Positions 36,466 through 45,858 of a stretch of DNA of 64,000 nt are shown here, piece after piece; the stretch's first letter is position 1, and the number at the start of each line of letters is the position of its first letter. The stretch is from Calothrix brevissima NIES-22 (GTDB taxonomy: Bacteria > Cyanobacteriota > Cyanobacteriia > Cyanobacteriales > Nostocaceae). Below the pieces are notes generated by a model. It ran no database searches. It worked only from the letters and a program-made list of their open reading frames with translations, and was not told the origin of the DNA. Location: contig NZ_AP018207.1 of NCBI RefSeq assembly GCF_002367995.1, forward strand, positions 2,304,660-2,368,659, given 5' to 3'. The translations under genes and the position numbers were made by a program.

Positions 36466-36861
36466 TTATGTTAGTTTTTGACGATTTATTGCTTTGATGG
36501 CATAGCGAGATACTAGCCAAGTTACATAACCAAAGCCAACTAATTCAAAAAATGAAGCAACTAATGGAATACCATTTAATGCTTCTGTAATTGCTAATAA
36601 TATCCTCAAGACAATAACGCCTATAACCAGAACAGCAAAGCTCAAAACTGGTAGTGGATATTCATTGACAAAATTGCCTATATTTTCTGATGCTTTTGCT
36701 ATCAGTTCAGAAATTTTTCTACTAATTTCTGATTCTTGCTTATCAGATTGATCGGTATTTGCTACTGTTGTAATCTGCCCTGGTATGGCAATTTCAACTG
36801 TGGCTATCTTTTGCGGTAAAGTAGCTTCTACATATTCTGATTGTGGTTCTTTAACTTGCAT
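36466..36861 (-). CDS. CAAD-domain membrane protein (CURT1-like)
   Basis: 131 residues: a polar N-terminus (about 1-45), an amphipathic helix (EISRKISELIAKASENIGNF), two transmembrane helices (LPVLSFAVLVIGVIVLRILLA and LVASFFELVGFGYVTWLVSR) and a short basic tail. This is the CAAD domain, first seen appended to some cyanobacterial aminoacyl-tRNA synthetases and related to plant CURT1 thylakoid-curvature proteins. A free-standing form like this is expected in thylakoids. Monocistronic. Confidence 0.85.
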   Translation of the reverse strand: MQVKEPQSEYVEATLPQKIATVEIAIPGQITTVANTDQSDKQESEISRKISELIAKASENIGNFVNEYPLPVLSFAVLVIGVIVLRILLAITEALNGIPLVASFFELVGFGYVTWLVSRYAIKAINRQKLT

Positions 36862-37138
36862 AAGCTTGGTTCAAAGAATTGCTGTATAGATGTGATACTA
36901 CCATTCCGGCATGATTTTTGGATAATTTCATCTTCCAATTGGCTGAAAAACCATATCTCATCAGAGAAAAATAAGTATATTTTCTAATTGAATAATTTTC
37001 TTTTCCGGTAACTACCGCAATTTAAATATAGCAAAATTATACCTTTAGGCGCAAGTAATTAACTAGAGAAAATGTTGATATGGAAGTAGGAAATTATTAA
37101 CCACGCTAATTAGTTGTAAACAAAACAAAGTACTGTAC

Positions 37139-37582
37139 ATGACAACTACTACTGAACAAAATCCAAATATTTATCAGTTGGTTAGACTCATTGAAGATAT
37201 TGACTGTGGTATGTTAACCACCATTGATGAAGATGGTAGTTTACACAGTCGTCCGATGGAAAGGACTAGCGATATTCAGGCTGATGGTACAATTTGGTTT
37301 TTTACTAACGCTAGTACCCATAAGGTATTTGAAATTAAAAATAGTCAACAAGTCAATATTAGCTTCAAATCTGATGACGCGCAGCGATATATTTCCATTT
37401 CAGGTATTGCTGAATTACTCAAAGATCGTCAGCAAATGCAACATTTTTGGAAACCAGAACTCCAAGCTTGGTTTCCCCAAGGATTAGATGAACCTGATAT
37501 TGCTTTGCTGAAAATCAACATCACTAGGGCTGATTATTGGGATAGTGAATCTCAGTTTCAACAGCAAACAATTACTGTATAG
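37139..37582 (+). CDS. Pyridoxamine 5'-phosphate oxidase family (general stress protein 26-like)
   Basis: A 147-residue split-barrel flavin-binding protein. The N-terminal IEDIDCGMLTTIDEDGSLHS with RPM at residues about 28-50, TIWFFTNASTHKVFEI and VNISFKSDDAQRYISISG follow the order of the Bacillus GS26-like branch, which binds FMN or F420-like cofactors rather than acting as true PdxH. A stress-linked redox role is likely but not shown. Monocistronic, divergent from CAAD. Confidence 0.85.
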   Translation: MTTTTEQNPNIYQLVRLIEDIDCGMLTTIDEDGSLHSRPMERTSDIQADGTIWFFTNASTHKVFEIKNSQQVNISFKSDDAQRYISISGIAELLKDRQQMQHFWKPELQAWFPQGLDEPDIALLKINITRADYWDSESQFQQQTITV

Positions 37583-38165
37583 ATTTTTGGGTTGATTTGG
37601 CAAATTTACCCTGATGAAATATGCCTGTTGACTGTTGACTGCCAAAATCGATATTTTTCACAACTGAAATATGATGGCTATATTTGTGATTATAGTTATA
37701 ATCTCATATGGCAATATTTAGCGATCGCCTGACGGGGTAGAAGGGGCGATCGCTTTTTGGCTATTACTCACCCTACAGAAACTAGTTCTCTCAATCTGTA
37801 CGCTACTGTTTAATTAACATATCTTAATTTTGAGTTAATATTTATCATTTAATATGTAGTAAGATTTATCATTGATAAACTTTTGATATTAAATTGGTCA
37901 AAAAATAATGGGCAAATTCGTTGATTTTTAAATGTACATCTCTATTTTTGGTAATTATCTAGAAAATAAATGAACTACTTTAAAACTGAAAACCATACTC
38001 TTATCTAAGATATTGCACTTCATCCTTAAGATAGAATTTATTGGTTGCCGATAGTTATAATGCTTTTGTGCCTAATCAAGCTTGCCAAGTTTGCAGAATT
38101 GTTAGCTAATAATTCAAATCCTGACGATTTACTTACCTAACCAAACAAATTTATCAGGTCAAATA
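37583..38165. other. AT-rich spacer upstream of the molybdenum hydroxylase operon
   Basis: No gene. Two HIP1 sites flank a short GACGGGGTAGAAGG segment at about 37719-37754, making a small inverted repeat. The operon promoter should lie in the final 300 bp; no site is identified with confidence. Confidence 0.5.
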
Positions 38166-38861
38166 ATGTCTGACAATGAAAAAGGCAAAGGAAAAACTTC
38201 CCGACGCGACTTTTTTGAACAAGCATTAACCGCAGCGAGTACAGCGATAGTCGCTCCGACTTTGATTAATCAAGTAAGCGTAGCCAACAAAAAAGCTACC
38301 CCCAATTCCCAAGGAGAGATGAAGGTGAAATTAAAGGTAAATGGTGAGTTGCAAAATTTAGATATTGAACCGCGTGTCACCCTACTAGATGCATTGCGGG
38401 AAAATTTAGGGTTAGTGGGAAGTAAGAAGGGATGCGATCGCGGCCAATGTGGAGCTTGTACAGTCTTAATAGACGGTCAACGAGTATATTCTTGCCTAGC
38501 TTTGGCAGTGATGCAAGAAGGTAAAGAGATTGTCACCATTGAAGGTTTAGCAACAGGCGATAGTCTCCATCCAGTACAAGCAGCATTTATTGAAAATGAT
38601 GGCTTTCAATGCGGTTATTGCACCCCCGGACAAATTTGTGCTTCCGTGGCGCTACTTGAGGAAGTAAAGCGAGGTTGTGCGAGTGTGGTTACCGCAGATT
38701 TAACTCGTCCCCCACAGTTAGCAGAACTCTCAGATCGGGAAATCAAAGAACGCTTAAGTGGTAATCTCTGTCGTTGTAGTGCTTACAACGGTATTGTCGC
38801 CGCAGTTCAACAAGCGGCGGGACAAACGCCACCTACGGCAGTTGCGGATGTGATAGTTTAG
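38166..38861 (+). CDS. Aldehyde oxidoreductase 2Fe-2S subunit (PaoA-like)
   Basis: A 231-residue small subunit of a xanthine-oxidase-family molybdoenzyme. The N-terminus carries a twin-arginine signal (SRRDFFEQALTAASTAIVAP), so the assembled complex is probably exported through Tat. Two 2Fe-2S clusters are supported: a plant-type set (CDRGQCGACTVLIDG plus YSC) and a helical set (CGYCTPGQIC and CRCSAYNG). First gene of a run of four; the next gene begins 18 bp later. The closest described system is E. coli PaoABC, which oxidises aromatic aldehydes. Confidence 0.93.
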   Translation: MSDNEKGKGKTSRRDFFEQALTAASTAIVAPTLINQVSVANKKATPNSQGEMKVKLKVNGELQNLDIEPRVTLLDALRENLGLVGSKKGCDRGQCGACTVLIDGQRVYSCLALAVMQEGKEIVTIEGLATGDSLHPVQAAFIENDGFQCGYCTPGQICASVALLEEVKRGCASVVTADLTRPPQLAELSDREIKERLSGNLCRCSAYNGIVAAVQQAAGQTPPTAVADVIV

Positions 38862-38879
38862 GGAAGTAGGGGAACAGGC

Positions 38880-39875
38880 ATGAATAATTTTACATATGCT
38901 CGCGCTAGCTCGCCAACAGATGCAGTACAAAAAGCAAGTAGCGATCGCAATTCTCTGTATATTGCAGGGGGAACAAATTTAGTAGATAGACTCAAGGGAT
39001 TTTTAGATCAACCATCGCAAATTATTGATATTTCGCGCTTGGAGATGAAGCGCATTGATAAGTTAGGGAATGGAAGTTTGCGGTTAGGGGCATTAGTTAG
39101 CAATACAGAAGTTGCAGATAATACAGATATTCGCCGTGATTACCCTATCTTGGCAAGGGCGATTCTATCCGGCGCATCTCAGCAAATTCGCAATATGGCG
39201 ACTGTGGGAGGTAATTTACTGCAACGCACACGTTGTCCTTATTATTACGATACAGCTTTCCCTTGCAATAAACGGGAACCGGGACAAGGTTGTCCGGCGA
39301 TTCCGGGAATTAATCGTATGCACGCGATTTTGGGAGCTAGCGAACATTGCGTGGCGGTGAATCCTTCCGATATGAACGTGGCGTTGGCGGCGTTGGATGC
39401 GGTGGTTGAGGTGGAGGGAACCCAAGGAAAGCGACAAATACCATTTACAGATTTTCATCGGCTTCCGGGAACAACGCCAGAACGAGATACAAATTTAGAG
39501 CCAGGGGAGTTAATTACATCGGTAATTTTGCCACCCCTAGCCTTTGCTAAATCGGGAGTTTATTTAAAATTACGCGATCGCACTTCCTACGCCTTCGCCT
39601 TAATTTCCGTCGCCGCCGCCATTGATGTAACTGGGGATAAAATTAACAATGTCCGCTTCGCCATTGGTGGTGTAGCTCATAAACCTTGGCGTTCCCTAGA
39701 AGCAGAAGAATTTTTAATCGGTAAAACTGCGGAAACTGCAACATTTCAACAAGCCGCCCAAATCGCCCTGCAATCAGCCAAACCCTTAACCTACAACGCA
39801 TACAAAGTCGAACTAGCAAAACGAGCAATTCGCCGCGCACTGACAATTTCTGCCAAAGGAGGCGGGGTAGTATGA
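38880..39875 (+). CDS. Aldehyde oxidoreductase FAD subunit (PaoB-like)
   Basis: 331 residues with the FAD-binding IAGGTNLVDRLKG (about residues 29-41) and ATVGGNLLQRTRCPY. As in E. coli PaoB, a group of cysteines (RCPYYYDTAFPC, then GQGC and later SEHC) could hold a 4Fe-4S cluster not found in most xanthine dehydrogenases. The C-terminal domain is of the CO-dehydrogenase flavoprotein type. Its stop overlaps the next start by 4 nt (ATGA), suggesting translational coupling. It passes electrons from the 2Fe-2S subunit to an unknown acceptor. Confidence 0.92.
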   Translation: MNNFTYARASSPTDAVQKASSDRNSLYIAGGTNLVDRLKGFLDQPSQIIDISRLEMKRIDKLGNGSLRLGALVSNTEVADNTDIRRDYPILARAILSGASQQIRNMATVGGNLLQRTRCPYYYDTAFPCNKREPGQGCPAIPGINRMHAILGASEHCVAVNPSDMNVALAALDAVVEVEGTQGKRQIPFTDFHRLPGTTPERDTNLEPGELITSVILPPLAFAKSGVYLKLRDRTSYAFALISVAAAIDVTGDKINNVRFAIGGVAHKPWRSLEAEEFLIGKTAETATFQQAAQIALQSAKPLTYNAYKVELAKRAIRRALTISAKGGGVV

Positions 39876-41986
39876 ATAAAGTAATTGGTACAGGCGTAAA
39901 CCGCAAAGATGGCTTCGCCAAAGTAACGGGAACTGCAACCTACGCCGCCGAACATCAAATTGCCAATGTGGTGCATGGTTATCTTGTCACAGCTGCGATC
40001 GCTAACGGACAAATTGACAGTATCGACACCAGCGCCGCCAAAACAGCACCAGGGGTAATTGCGGTATTTACTCACCAAAATTCCCCGAAAATATTTAAAC
40101 CCGCCAACGATTTTATGACCTCGAAAATTTACGAGGCTAGATTACCTTTATCAGATAATAAAATATACTACGGCGGGCAAATTATTGGTTTAGTTGTTGC
40201 CGATACCTTTGAGCGGGCGCGTCATGCAGCCCATTTGGTGAAAGTAAAATATACAACTTCAAAACCTGCAATTGATGGCAAACAAGCCACCTACAAAGAA
40301 GCACCTTCATTTTTTGGTGAAGAACTCAAATTTACCAAAGGCGATATCGCCGCCGGGACTAATGCCGCTACAGTCAAAATTGCCGCAACTTACACCACAG
40401 CTACCGAACTCCATGCAGCAATGGAACCCCATGCCATTATTGCTCATTGGACAGATGATAACTCCTTGACAATATACGAACCATCCCAATGGGTAGCCGG
40501 TTCCCAACGCACCTATGCCCAACTTTGTGGCTTACCTACAGAAAAAGTGCGGATTGTCACGCCCTTTGTCGGTGGTGCCTTTGGTTCTAAAGCTTTTCCT
40601 TGGCCTCATGGAATTTTAGCAGCCGCAGCAGCACGAGAAATCAAGCGCCCGTTAAAAGTTGTCCTCACCCGTCAGCAAATGACAGCCAATACTGGACATC
40701 GTTCAGAAACTGAGCAATTAATTAAACTAGGGGCAACCGCAGATGGTAAACTCACCGTCATTGACCATGAAGCCAAATCCTGTACCTCACTTGTAGATGT
40801 GTTTCCCGAACTCTGCACCGGGATTACCCCAGCAATGTATGCTGCACCAAACCTAAGAATTCAGCAAGAAATCGCCACTTTAAACGTCGGTACACCCACA
40901 TTCATGCGCGCGCCGGGAGAAAATCCGGGGATGTGGGCGATGGAATCAGCCATTGATGAGTTAGCTTGGGCGTTAAACATCGATCCGGTGGAACTGCGGT
41001 TAAAAAATGAAACCACAGAACACCAGCGCCAAGGCTTACCCTTTTCCGCCAAGCATTTTGCCGATTGTTTACGCCTGGGTGCAGAAAAATTTGGCTGGAA
41101 AGACAGAGCCAAACAAGTGCGATCGCTCACCCGTGACGGTAAACTCATAGGTTGGGGAGTAGCCGCAGCCACCTTCCCCGGTATGCGCGGTAGATCAACC
41201 GTTAAAGCGCGATTATTACCTGATGGTACAGCTCACATCCTCACCGCCGGTAATGATATGGGTACTGGCGCTTATACCATTGTCGCCGCCACCGCCGCCG
41301 ACGCATTGGGTTTACCAGTCGAAAAAATCCGCGTAGAAATGGGCGACTCCCTATTACCCGATGCAGGTATCGCCGGCGGTTCCCAAATGACAGCATCCCT
41401 AGCCCCCGCAGTCATGTCAGCTTGTGCAGAAGTCCTGAAAACTGCTGGTGTAAAAACTACCCAAGAAGCCTTGACAAAATTACAACAATCTGGTGTTGCA
41501 GCTTTTGAAGCTACCGCCACCAGCGCCCCTAGTGGCGAGAGTAAGAAATGGGCGTTTCAATCCTGGGGCGCGCATTTCTGTGAAGTCAGTATAGATGAAG
41601 AAATTGGCAGATTACAAGTTACCCGATGGGTTTCGGTAATGAATATCGGTCAAGTTATGAATGCTAAAACCGCAGCCAGTCAAGTGCGTGGTGGTGTCAT
41701 TATGGGTATTGGTCAAGCCTTAATGGAAGAATGCCATTTCGACCCCAATATTGGCTACCCCGTGGTTTATGACTTAGCTACATATCATTTTCCCTCCCAT
41801 GCAGACATCCCCCGCATTGAAGTTACCTTTGTCGGCGAACCAGATTTAAACTTCAACCCAGCCGGCGCTAGAGGTGTAGGTGAAATTGGCATTACCGGCG
41901 TCTCAGCTGCGATCGCCAACGCAGTTTATCACGCCACAGGTAAACGCATCCGTAATTTACCCATAACACCCGATAAATTGTTGTAA
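39872..41986 (+). CDS. Aldehyde oxidoreductase molybdenum-binding subunit (PaoC-like)
   Basis: A 704-residue catalytic subunit of the xanthine oxidase family, expected to carry a molybdopterin (probably cytosine dinucleotide) cofactor. Signature parts are VTPFVGGAFGSKAFPWPHG, the FMRAPGENPGMWAMES loop and, near the end, GARGVGEIGITG with the catalytic Glu671. The position matches the active-site Glu of PaoC and other hydroxylases. It overlaps paoB-like by 4 nt. The substrate is probably an aldehyde, inferred from subunit architecture only. Confidence 0.93.
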   Translation: MNKVIGTGVNRKDGFAKVTGTATYAAEHQIANVVHGYLVTAAIANGQIDSIDTSAAKTAPGVIAVFTHQNSPKIFKPANDFMTSKIYEARLPLSDNKIYYGGQIIGLVVADTFERARHAAHLVKVKYTTSKPAIDGKQATYKEAPSFFGEELKFTKGDIAAGTNAATVKIAATYTTATELHAAMEPHAIIAHWTDDNSLTIYEPSQWVAGSQRTYAQLCGLPTEKVRIVTPFVGGAFGSKAFPWPHGILAAAAAREIKRPLKVVLTRQQMTANTGHRSETEQLIKLGATADGKLTVIDHEAKSCTSLVDVFPELCTGITPAMYAAPNLRIQQEIATLNVGTPTFMRAPGENPGMWAMESAIDELAWALNIDPVELRLKNETTEHQRQGLPFSAKHFADCLRLGAEKFGWKDRAKQVRSLTRDGKLIGWGVAAATFPGMRGRSTVKARLLPDGTAHILTAGNDMGTGAYTIVAATAADALGLPVEKIRVEMGDSLLPDAGIAGGSQMTASLAPAVMSACAEVLKTAGVKTTQEALTKLQQSGVAAFEATATSAPSGESKKWAFQSWGAHFCEVSIDEEIGRLQVTRWVSVMNIGQVMNAKTAASQVRGGVIMGIGQALMEECHFDPNIGYPVVYDLATYHFPSHADIPRIEVTFVGEPDLNFNPAGARGVGEIGITGVSAAIANAVYHATGKRIRNLPITPDKLL

Positions 41987-42142
41987 ACAGAAGGCAGAAG
42001 GCAGGAGGCAGAAGGCAGAAGGAGAAAGAAAGCCTAATAAAAACTGTAGGGGCGGGTTTACAGATATCCTCAAATATCCATGATGATTTAGATAAACCCG
42101 CCCCTACAGACAACTGACAACTGACAACTGACAACTGACTCA
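41987..42142. repeat. STRRs and a long hairpin between the Mo subunit and XdhC genes
   Basis: A GAAGGCA/GCAGGAG heptamer array (41988-42024) is followed by CTGTAGGGGCGGGTTTA.. whose arms close at TAAACCCGCCCCTACAG (42045-42109), then four CAACTGA units. The hairpin may reduce read-through to the chaperone gene. Confidence 0.75.
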
Positions 42143-43309
42143 ATGAAAGAACTTACCGCTATTTTAGAAGCCTTTGCCAAACTGCAAGATGATGCTGAAT
42201 CTTGCTTTTTGGCGACTGTTGTTAATGTCAAAGGTTCTACCTATCGTCGCCCTGGGGCGCGGATGTTGATGACGCGATCGCATACGCTAATTGGCACAAT
42301 CAGCGCTGGTTGTTTGGAAAATGATGTATTTGAGCATACTCGTGTTTCCATGCCTAATGGTAAACCAATAGTGGTTACCTATGATTCAACTGCTGATGAA
42401 GATATTCTGTGGGGGTTTGGGCTGGGTTGCAATGGATTGGTGCAAGTGCTGATTGAAACCTTAGATCCAAATGACTTGTGTAATCCCCTATCCTTGATAC
42501 AGGAATGTTTTGCCAAACAGCAACCAGGTGCGATCGCTACTGTGTTTGCTGTGGATGGCGCAATGAATGTGAAAATAGGCGATCGCTTAATTATTAAACC
42601 AAATAATAATCTAATTACTAACATCACAGACTCAGCTTTAGAATCTGCTGTAATTCACGATGCCCAAATTGCCTTAAAAAATCAAAAATCAACTATTAAT
42701 AAATATCAATTATCATCAGGTATTGTTGAAGTATTTATCGAAATTATTCAACCCCCCACACACCTAATAATTTTTGGTGCCGGTCAAGATGCTTTACCCG
42801 TGCTACAATTTGCCAAAGCTTTAGGCTGGCGCGTGACTATAGTTGATTGTCGCGCCAACGAAGCCACTAAAGAACGTTTTGCCATAGCCGATGAAATCAT
42901 TCTTAGCCGTCGCGAGATTTTACAACAACAAATCTCTGTAAATCAGCAAACTATCGCCGTAGTCATGACTCATAACTACCTCGATGATTTAGCAATTCTC
43001 AAAATATTACTTCCCTCCCCAATAAAATATCTAGGTATTTTAGGGCCGAAGCGTCGCAGCGAAAAATTACTAGCAGAATTGAGCGACGAGGAACAAGCAT
43101 ATACACCAGAACAATTAGACAAATTACATAGTCCCATTGGTCTTGACATTGGCGCAGATACACCAGAAGCGATCGCCTTATCCATCATCGCCGAAATTCA
43201 AGCTGTATTAGCTAATCGTTGCGGCAACTTTTTAAAGAATCGTACCTTACCAATTCATCAGCCACATCAAATCAAAGAAATTGCCCTTGATGCATTGCAA
43301 AAGCTCTGA
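42143..43309 (+). CDS. XdhC-family molybdenum cofactor chaperone (PaoD-like)
   Basis: 388 residues: an N-terminal XdhC/CoxI domain (TVVNVKGSTYRRPGARMLM, about 25-45) and a C-terminal Rossmann domain (LIIFGAGQDALPVLQFAKAL, about 210). Such proteins bind the molybdopterin cofactor, help its sulfuration and insert it into the Mo subunit. Its place right after the Mo hydroxylase genes indicates it serves that enzyme. It has no Tat signal, consistent with maturation in the cytosol before export. Confidence 0.92.
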   Translation: MKELTAILEAFAKLQDDAESCFLATVVNVKGSTYRRPGARMLMTRSHTLIGTISAGCLENDVFEHTRVSMPNGKPIVVTYDSTADEDILWGFGLGCNGLVQVLIETLDPNDLCNPLSLIQECFAKQQPGAIATVFAVDGAMNVKIGDRLIIKPNNNLITNITDSALESAVIHDAQIALKNQKSTINKYQLSSGIVEVFIEIIQPPTHLIIFGAGQDALPVLQFAKALGWRVTIVDCRANEATKERFAIADEIILSRREILQQQISVNQQTIAVVMTHNYLDDLAILKILLPSPIKYLGILGPKRRSEKLLAELSDEEQAYTPEQLDKLHSPIGLDIGADTPEAIALSIIAEIQAVLANRCGNFLKNRTLPIHQPHQIKEIALDALQKL

Positions 43310-43658
43310 ATTTCTAAGGAAATTTATACCAATTCAAATAATCTTTGCGACACATCAAAATATTCTAGAGGGCATGGCAGTGCCAGTGCCCCTACAATCT
43401 GTCGCATTCTTTTTTCCAATTGGTATTATTTTGCATATTTTATAATTTGGCAATATATCTATGCCTTTTCTCTCTATGTTAGTTACTTTTACTATTACAG
43501 CAGTTTTCACCTATTTGAAGCACATCTGTCGTAGGGGCACGGCACCAGTAAAATTATTGTATGTACCAAAAGATTGTCGATGCCGTGCCCCTACAGCGTG
43601 GTTTATTTACCTGAAAATACCTGTAAACATACCCATAACAAATGACAATCCTCACCAG
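43310..43658. other. Spacer with one family A element and a second hairpin
   Basis: No gene. Besides the element at 43326-43426, GTAGGGGCACGGCA (about 43531) pairs with TGCCGTGCCCCTAC (about 43581-43594) to make a long hairpin of another dispersed family. Confidence 0.65.
43326..43426. repeat. 101-bp inverted-repeat element, family A, copy 3
   Basis: Same 101-bp length, ends and internal sequence as copy 1 (4488-4588), differing at a few positions; it begins 17 bp after the XdhC stop. Confidence 0.85.
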
Positions 43659-44432
43659 CTACTGATCTTTTGTTAAAGTCTGTTTTTCTTTTGGTAATAA
43701 GTTAGTTTCACCCACAGTTGACTGGGTAATTGTGGGGTTAGGGCGATTTCCATAGGGTTTGATAATCAGACTGACGCCAATCGCCCAGGCGATCGCCACC
43801 ATCCAACCTGCTAAAATATCACTAGGGAAGTGAACCCCTAAATATAGTCTCGTCCAAGCAATCGCCACAACATAGAAACTACCAAATAGCAACATCAACC
43901 ACCGACGAGGATGATTAATTGTCAAAATTAGCAAAATCATTACCAACGTCATGCTTGTCATTGCATGGCCGCTAGGAAATGCATAATCAAACTCAGGCGC
44001 ACTTGATAGCCACAGTTGGGGACGTACTCGATGCATCAGTGCTTTGGCGGTGCGGTTGATAATAATACTTCCTATACTGGTGGTGAGTAAATAAGCGAGC
44101 GATCGCCATAACTTTCTGCGCCATAATACAATCGCGATCGCACTCATGATTGGTATGACTGTCCAAGCCGAGCCAAACCTCGTCAGAATTACCGCCACCA
44201 CATCTAATTGTGGTCTAGCTTGCGAGTGAATAGATAATAAAATTGGTATATCCCAAGGAAAGCCAGCTTGATTCTGCCATACCTTAACTGCCAGAATTTC
44301 AAAAAATTGAAAGGGTAAATACACCCCTATTAAGAGGATTAATAAAGAACGCCAATGGGCAATAAGTACGTTTTTGAGAAAACTCAGCAGCGAACGACGC
44401 TCATTAGTCCTTTGTTTCACAGGTTGTATCAT
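43659..44432 (-). CDS. PAP2-family membrane phosphatase
   Basis: A 257-residue protein with about six transmembrane helices and all three PAP2 motifs: KALMHRVRPQL (KxxxxxxRP), PSGHAM, and YLGVHFPSDILAGW (SRxxxxxHxxxD-like). The family dephosphorylates phosphatidic acid, undecaprenyl pyrophosphate or similar lipid phosphates at the membrane. Which lipid is used cannot be told. Convergent with the XdhC gene. Confidence 0.92.
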   Translation of the reverse strand: MIQPVKQRTNERRSLLSFLKNVLIAHWRSLLILLIGVYLPFQFFEILAVKVWQNQAGFPWDIPILLSIHSQARPQLDVVAVILTRFGSAWTVIPIMSAIAIVLWRRKLWRSLAYLLTTSIGSIIINRTAKALMHRVRPQLWLSSAPEFDYAFPSGHAMTSMTLVMILLILTINHPRRWLMLLFGSFYVVAIAWTRLYLGVHFPSDILAGWMVAIAWAIGVSLIIKPYGNRPNPTITQSTVGETNLLPKEKQTLTKDQ

Positions 44433-45013
44433 TTTTTATAGGTTCTATTCCAAAATAAATCTGAATTTTTGCTAATGCATCTATATTAAGGTTTGAATTT
44501 TGTTAGTCCCAATGCCCAATACCCCAGCTACAGATCGGAGTTTCCCGCCGCTTTCAATGAAGTGCGATCGCGATCCCCAATTGCGGATAACTGAAAAGCC
44601 TAGTAGCCAAGGCGGGTAATTTTTATAGCAGTACAAAACAGCGAATCCCCTTTCAGTGCATGTATTATCCAAAATTTAAGTAATTTAGAACACGAGTACC
44701 CTAGACTTTACAGCAACTTTATGGTTAAAATACGGTAAGTCAGTCGGCTTTACGTGTTTTTATATGTAAAACAGCAAAAAATCAATCGGCAGTTAAACCT
44801 AGCAGGAAAAGCGATCCGGAACAACGATGACAGCATCCATGCTCAGATCATGCCTAAATGGTTGTTGATTGACTGGGGATTAACTCAACTCCAGCTTGAG
44901 TCTGAATCCGCCTTTGTGTTACGTATCTTTTGAGGAACACCATAACTAATCGAGCTTAGTCTTCCACTAAGCTAAATTTCGCCTGCCTGTAAACCTTATT
45001 TTTGGATAGGAGT
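44433..45013. other. Spacer upstream of the TauE gene with a compact hairpin
   Basis: No gene. The stem AGCTTAGT/ACTAAGCT (44953-44973, loop CTTCC) lies 40 bp before the TauE start and is a candidate leader hairpin; no T-run follows, so it is not a usual terminator. The preceding 200 bp have higher GC than most spacers here and could be a transcribed leader. Confidence 0.5.
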
Positions 45014-45811
45014 ATGCACTTTTTATTACTACCACTCTTCAGTTTCTTTGTTGGCATCGTTGTTGGGTTAACAGGAATTGGTGGAGCCTCTTTAATCACT
45101 CCCATGTTGATTTTTGTCTTTCAGGTACCGCCTTCAATTGCTGTCAGTTCTGATGTGGTAGCAGCAACATTAATGAAGGTTGTTGGTAGTATCAAACACT
45201 GGGAACAAAAAACCCTAGATGTAGAAGTTGTCAAGTGGTTGGCGTTGGGAAGCGTTCCCGGTTCATTGTGTGGTGTCGGAATTTTGCATTTTCTCCGACA
45301 AACTGGCGAACATCATCTAGATAGCATTCTGCTACGGATGCTAGGAGTGATGATTCTCTTAGTTACAGTATTAGCGCTAGTACAATTACTACTGCTGACT
45401 TTTTTCCCTAAATTTAGCTTACCTGAATTACCAAAGTTAGATTTAACAACCAATTTGGGGCGGTTTATCACAGTCGTTATCGGTGCAGTTTTAGGTTCTT
45501 TTGTAGGACTAACTAGCGTTTCTTCTGGCTCAATGTTTGCCTTAGTAATGATTGGGTTTTTCCGTCTAGATGCGCGTAAATTGGTAGGTACAGATATTTC
45601 CCAAGCAGCAATTTTATTATTATTTACTTCTCTAGGACATCTCACCTTAGGAACAGTGAATTGGAGTTTAGTATTGCCTATCTGGCTTGGTTCAATTCCT
45701 GGTGTATTATTAGGTGCAAAAATCTGTAAAATTGCGCCTCAACGTCCCCTAAGGTTTATTGTTTATGCAATTTTGATGATGGTTAGTTGGAAGTTGGTTT
45801 ATCAAGTATAG
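45014..45811 (+). CDS. TauE/SafE-family anion exporter
   Basis: 265 residues from the ATG at 45014 (AGGAG ends one base before it; a TTG four codons earlier is an alternative). It has eight or so transmembrane helices in two repeats, with the family stretch GIVVGLTGIGGASLITPMLI at the N-terminus and a related GAVLGSFVGLTSVSSGSM in the second half. Family members export sulfite, sulfoacetate or related sulfur anions. The nearby cysteine genes make a sulfur role plausible, but they are about 2 kb away and not co-transcribed. A 7-bp GTCATTG-type repeat follows. Confidence 0.88.
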   Translation: MHFLLLPLFSFFVGIVVGLTGIGGASLITPMLIFVFQVPPSIAVSSDVVAATLMKVVGSIKHWEQKTLDVEVVKWLALGSVPGSLCGVGILHFLRQTGEHHLDSILLRMLGVMILLVTVLALVQLLLLTFFPKFSLPELPKLDLTTNLGRFITVVIGAVLGSFVGLTSVSSGSMFALVMIGFFRLDARKLVGTDISQAAILLLFTSLGHLTLGTVNWSLVLPIWLGSIPGVLLGAKICKIAPQRPLRFIVYAILMMVSWKLVYQV

Positions 45812-45858
45812 TCATTAGTAATTGGTCATTGGTCATTTGTCATTGGTCATTGGTAAGG

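Noticed and set aside
43461-43676. 71-residue plus-strand frame after the XdhC gene
   Set aside because: Part of it is the GTAGGGGCACGGCA hairpin repeat and it overlaps the end of the PAP2 gene.
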